Below, one piece after another: positions 61,008-64,000 of a DNA stretch of 64,000 bases. Where the stretch lies: contig CBDHFM010000020.1 of assembly GCA_965262505.1 (NCBI GenBank), positions 14,274 through 78,273 on the forward strand, given 5' to 3'. The notes beneath the pieces are model-generated. The model was not told the DNA's origin. It ran no database searches and saw only the letters and a list, made by a program, of their open reading frames with translations. Every line of letters begins with the position of its first letter. Positions within the stretch are counted from its first letter, which is position 1. This stretch comes from JACPPO01 sp965262505 (GTDB lineage Bacteria > Acidobacteriota > Vicinamibacteria > Vicinamibacterales > UBA2999). A program made the translations under genes and the position numbers.

Positions 61008-63008
61008 CTAGCCCTGACGCCGCCGCCGAAACAACTGCCGCGCGCCGCCACCCATCAGGCCAAGACCGAGCAGCCACTGCGCAATCAACGGCAGCGCTGG
61101 CACCGGCTCCGGCGCCGGCCCGTCGGTCACGGTCACCATGACCTGCATGAGGCCGCTGACGCCGCTGCCCGTGGCCACCACGGTCACCGACTCGTTGGCC
61201 GTCAACGTGGCGGAGCCGATCATGTCGCCCATCGCGATCATGATCGACTCGGCATCCAGTGTGCCGTCACCCACCACGGTCAGATCAATCTTGACCGTGC
61301 CGTCGCCAACCGTGACATATCGGTTGGCCGTCGCGGTGATCATCGACGTGCCGCCCGCCGCGATCTCCATGGGCTCGGCGCTCAGCGTGACCACCAGTTC
61401 CGTGTCAACCACCATCACAGGGAACGTGAGCTCGGCGACGTTCGACACGGTCTGCGACGGCATGAGCGAGGACGATGCCATTCTCGCCGTCCCGGTGACG
61501 GTGATCTTGGCCTCGCCGGCCATCAGCGCGTTGATCGTGACCGTATCGCCCGACGCGGACGCACTGGCCGAGTCACCCTCCACGGAGACGCCGTAGCTGG
61601 CCGTGTAGCCGTCCATCACATCGAACAGGTCACTCGTCATGAGCGTGACCGTGTCACCCGGGTTCACGCCGTCGTCGCCGCCCCCCGCCGTAATCGCGGC
61701 CATGAGCGCCGCGTAGTCGGCCGCACTCGCCTTCGGCGTAATCTTCTTCGTCGTCTCGTCCTCAATGTTCAGCGACAGCACACCCGCGCTCGTGCGGGTC
61801 CCTGGGCCGTTGGCGCTCTCACCGGACACCACGGCGTCGAACATGAGCGATTCCATGCCGACATCCTCGTCCGACCGCACCTCGATTTTTATGACAGCGC
61901 TCATCCCTTTGGCCATCTTGATGTCGGCCGACCCGACCAACGTGTAGTCCGCCGAATCGGCCGTGCCGGTCGGCATGAACGCCACCGTGAGGTTCTCTGC
62001 GGCGTTCATGGCTTTGCCCTTGTCGTCGACCACCATCACCGCCACCATGGCGGTTTCGCCTTCCTTCACCGACATGGGTTGCGGGTCGAGGGCCTTGCCG
62101 TCCTTATCGACCACCATCATCGCGACCGCAGGCAGCGCGTTCTTGTCTTCGATATCGATGGACAATGCGTCAACCAACGTGGCATTCCCCGCCGAGCCCG
62201 AATACACGGAGACCGTGATCGTGTCTTCGACACGGTTCTTGTCGTTCCCGCCCATGGTGATGGTGATGTCCTCCGAACGATTGCCCTCGTTAAGCGTGGG
62301 GACGGTGGCAGTCACCGGAGCGGTGATGCTGGCAAGAGTCGGCGGACTGTCAATTTGCACCGACAGATCCGCGGAGCCGTTGACGTGTGCAGGGTTCGCG
62401 GTGACGGTCACCGTGATCGGATCGCCCCCCTCCTCGGGCTCCGCGTCGTCATCCAAGGTCAGGTCGTAGGACTGGGTCTCGTCGTCATCGATGGTGAGCG
62501 TCGTTGGGCTACCTGACGCTTCTTCGATGGTGTCGCCGTCCGCATCATTAAGGCCACCGGGCACCAGAACGAAACTCCAATCGAAGACCTCATCCTCCGC
62601 GTCCAAGTCATGGAGCGTCTGCACCCGGATAGTGCGCGTTGCAGAGTACGAGACGGGGCTTAAGGTGGCGTTCGACGGAATTGCGAAAGTTGCGACGAGG
62701 CCTAGTTGCGCCGTGTTGATATCTTCTAGCTCACCCGCGGTGGCGGTGGCCGTGGCAGTTCCGGCGGCAATTTCCGCTGTCACGGTCGCCGTGGCCACCG
62801 CGGTGGGATTGTCCGCGGCCTGGGCGGCGTCGATCATCCCCTTGAGGGTCACGGTCACCGTGACGCTGTCGCCCTCGGCCACCGCTTTATCCGCCCTGAT
62901 GGTGGCCTGCGCATACGCCGTCCCAGAAGACGCCGCAAGCAGCACAGCCGCGGCAAGAGCCGTGAGCCAGTAGCCCTTTCGCATAAAAGTTGATCTCGCT
63001 CCGTTCAT
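61008..63008 (-). CDS. Surface protein with Calx-beta/Big-like repeats and VPALP anchor
   Basis: 666 residues from ATG 63008 (AAAGGAG 8 bp upstream). Signal peptide YWLTALAAAVLLAASSGTAYA. Then repeated acidic beta domains with Calx-beta features (VAEGDSVTVTVTLKG; EEGGDPITVTVTANPAHVNG; VKEGETAMVAVMVVDD) and Big-like segments near the C-terminus (LSAEPMEIAAGGTSMITATA). The end is EPVPALPLIAQWLLGLGLMG followed by GGARQLFRRRRQG, an exosortase-type anchor close to the IPTL/VPxxP class. Likely calcium-binding, exported, and processed by the exosortase at 21048. It has its own terminator. Met/Ala/Thr-rich without frameshifts. Confidence 0.82.
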   Translation of the reverse strand: MNGARSTFMRKGYWLTALAAAVLLAASSGTAYAQATIRADKAVAEGDSVTVTVTLKGMIDAAQAADNPTAVATATVTAEIAAGTATATATAGELEDINTAQLGLVATFAIPSNATLSPVSYSATRTIRVQTLHDLDAEDEVFDWSFVLVPGGLNDADGDTIEEASGSPTTLTIDDDETQSYDLTLDDDAEPEEGGDPITVTVTANPAHVNGSADLSVQIDSPPTLASITAPVTATVPTLNEGNRSEDITITMGGNDKNRVEDTITVSVYSGSAGNATLVDALSIDIEDKNALPAVAMMVVDKDGKALDPQPMSVKEGETAMVAVMVVDDKGKAMNAAENLTVAFMPTGTADSADYTLVGSADIKMAKGMSAVIKIEVRSDEDVGMESLMFDAVVSGESANGPGTRTSAGVLSLNIEDETTKKITPKASAADYAALMAAITAGGGDDGVNPGDTVTLMTSDLFDVMDGYTASYGVSVEGDSASASASGDTVTINALMAGEAKITVTGTARMASSSLMPSQTVSNVAELTFPVMVVDTELVVTLSAEPMEIAAGGTSMITATANRYVTVGDGTVKIDLTVVGDGTLDAESIMIAMGDMIGSATLTANESVTVVATGSGVSGLMQVMVTVTDGPAPEPVPALPLIAQWLLGLGLMGGGARQLFRRRRQG

Positions 63009-63325
63009 GAGTGTCGCTCCTTTAAGACTAGGGGGTAACGGTTACTGCTTCCGTGGGGGTAACGGTTGCTTCTTCTGTCCAGTGGGTAAGAAATAGTGAT
63101 CATCCTTCGGCGTATTCAGTTGGTGTTGACAGCACGCAGAGATGTACAAGAATAGCCCCTACTTCTCATATCTAAAATTCACCGTCGGACTATAAATGTT
63201 TTGTCTGGAAAACGCAACGAGAGCCGTATTTTAAAAATGCGCCCGGCCGGAGACTAAGCCAACCAGGCGCAAGCCAAAGGGAAACGAGAGGTGGACCCCA
63301 TCCTTCGGACAGGTGTTCGTCACAG
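63009..63325. other. Promoter region of the surface-protein gene
   Basis: Contains the repeated stretch GGGGGTAACGGTTRCTTC (63029-63078, two imperfect direct copies: GGGGGTAACGGTTACTGCTT and GGGGGTAACGGTTGCTTCTT), just upstream of the surface-protein gene; a candidate regulator-binding site. The rest is AT-richer than average, without a gene. Confidence 0.4.
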
Positions 63326-63562
63326 CTAAGCTCGATCGTCCACGCCATCGCGTGCCATTACGTCTTCGAGCGGGACGGCGTGAGATTTTCCGAGTCGGAG
63401 GTCGACCAGCCGTTGTTCGGCCAGGTACACGTCCTCAAGATCGTCTAAGTGTTCCCGGATGGCCGCAAGGATGTAGAAGGTCCTGCTCCGCCCGGTGCGG
63501 GCGGCCAACTGGCGCAGGCGTTGGGAGACGTCATCGGGTAAGCGGAGGGAAACAGCGGTCAT
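63326..63562 (-). CDS. RelB/RHH-type antitoxin
   Basis: 78 residues from ATG 63562. MTAVSLRLPDDVSQRLRQLA, ARTGRSRTFYILAAIREHLD, DLEDVYLAEQRLVDLRLGKS is the ribbon-helix-helix of RelB/StbD-like antitoxins with its C-terminal arm. The usual partner (RelE) would follow downstream, but 63325 onward holds no toxin. The inverted repeat at 63580-63595 is a likely operator. Confidence 0.8.
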   Translation of the reverse strand: MTAVSLRLPDDVSQRLRQLAARTGRSRTFYILAAIREHLDDLEDVYLAEQRLVDLRLGKSHAVPLEDVMARDGVDDRA

Positions 63563-63579
63563 GTCGGTTCTCCTGTGTG

Positions 63580-63595
63580 CTTGTTGTAATACAAG
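63580..63595. promoter_or_regulatory. Candidate operator of the antitoxin gene
   Basis: CTTGT-TGTAAT-ACAAG, 5-bp arms, 18 bp upstream of ATG 63562. Typical place for RHH autoregulation. Confidence 0.45.
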
Positions 63596-63716
63596 TATCA
63601 CATTTCTTGTGCGCCACAGCGCGATCCCGTGTTGGATTCTGTGTGTTGCAGACGTCGAGCGCGTGGGCCAGTGCCGTGCGCCGAACGCGCCCTACCTGGC
63701 GCTTCGTCGTTCAGCG

Positions 63717-63998
63717 TTATAGACCTAGTTCCGCATGTGACCCGAGGCGCACCAGGCGCAGGGTGTCGGCACCGGACTTCTGGTAGATCAGTACCAGGTC
63801 CGGCTTCACGTGGCAGTCACGGTGATCTCCCCACTCGCCGCTTAGTGCGTGGTCGTAGTACCGAGGTTCAAGCGGCTTGTTGTTGACCAGGGCCTCCACG
63901 GTGCGCGCCAGGCTGGCATCGAGGTCTGTCCGATGCCGGCCCCGTGACTCGCGCTTGTAGTCGCGCTTGAACTGGTTGGTACGCTCAATCCTCCACAT
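63717..63998 (-). CDS. YafQ/RelE-type toxin
   Basis: 93 residues. RIERTNQFKRDYKRESRGRH, LEPRYYDHALSGEWGDHRDC HVKPDLVLIYQKSGADTLRL is the YafQ fold: the HALSGEW and DLVLIY blocks and the RDCHV His match the ribosome-dependent mRNase. It is 155 bp upstream of the RHH antitoxin on the same strand; YafQ is normally preceded by DinJ, so a DinJ gene could lie beyond the window edge at 63998. Whether the two are a cognate pair is uncertain. Confidence 0.82.
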   Translation of the reverse strand: MWRIERTNQFKRDYKRESRGRHRTDLDASLARTVEALVNNKPLEPRYYDHALSGEWGDHRDCHVKPDLVLIYQKSGADTLRLVRLGSHAELGL

Positions 63999-64000
63999 AT

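Noticed and set aside
60930..62516. 528-codon plus-strand frame opposite the Calx-beta gene
   Set aside because: His/Arg-rich composition typical of the antisense of Thr/Val-rich beta proteins; the minus-strand frame has signal peptide, anchor and terminator.
1..64000. tRNA, rRNA, riboswitch or retron-like RNA genes
   Set aside because: I looked for cloverleaf-like and conserved RNA patterns by eye and saw none; a covariance-model scan would be needed to exclude them.

Overview
The window is a GC-rich (roughly two-thirds G+C) mosaic dominated by plasmid and mobile-element genes. It has three RepA-type replication initiator genes (15221-16207, 26308-27297, 49288-50283), two of them beside iteron arrays; two ParA-type partition loci; relics of conjugation and mobilisation genes; toxin-antitoxin modules; and many insertion sequences and tyrosine recombinases. 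I saw no rRNA, tRNA or ordinary housekeeping operon. An exosortase and secreted proteins with exosortase-type C-termini point to a Gram-negative host with an outer membrane. The phylum cannot be fixed from the sequence. The window looks like a plasmid mosaic or a plasmid-derived accessory island, with many genes broken by insertions, truncations or single-base frameshifts.

Layout. 0.6-7.9 kb: a defence block with a DUF3800-like protein, a SacI-family restriction-modification system with its XRE regulator, and an XRE plus ImmA/IrrE-type protease pair; paralogous relics of one unknown HTH-like gene lie on each side. 8.0-11.5 kb: a CBASS operon (cyclic nucleotide synthase, HORMA protein, TRIP13-like ATPase, TIR-SAVED effector). 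11.5-15.2 kb: a Tn3-family transposon. 15.2-18.5 kb: RepA1, SAM decarboxylase-like SpeD, broken ISs. 18.5-23.4 kb: exosortase operon (GT-C-like membrane protein, double-domain exosortase, methyltransferase). 23.7-33.1 kb: IS5, dif-like site, RepA2 replicon, ParA split by an IS630 element, HicBA cut by IS3, AbiJ-type and nuclease remnants. 33.1-37.5 kb: secreted proteins with VPxxP C-terminal anchors. 37.9-44.2 kb: truncated GAF regulator, transfer-gene relics, a tyrosine recombinase with a tandem-repeat N-terminus and a dif-like site. 44.2-48.3 kb: the missing half of the CBASS effector and a second, inverted Tn3 copy. 48.3-53.7 kb: RepA3 replicon, second par locus, Phd/VapC. 53.9-60.6 kb: nested tyrosine-integrase elements. 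61.0-64.0 kb: a Calx-beta surface protein and toxin-antitoxin genes.

Key inferences. The TIR-SAVED effector gene is cut at 11457 by one Tn3 copy, and its exact in-frame remainder lies on the opposite strand at 44212-44562 beside the other Tn3 copy. The shared 5-bp duplication (AACAT, inverted at the second copy) shows that the 29-kb segment 15221-44562 has been inverted between the two elements. Separately, a 3.6-kb integrative island (55737-59338) sits inside another integrase gene, bounded by a 16-bp direct repeat; joining the flanks restores that integrase in frame. Three dif-like sites lie just upstream of XerC/D-type recombinase genes or remnants, which suggests plasmid-resolution modules. 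The exosortase and at least four candidate substrates share this one replicon, so the replicon may carry its own surface-display system.
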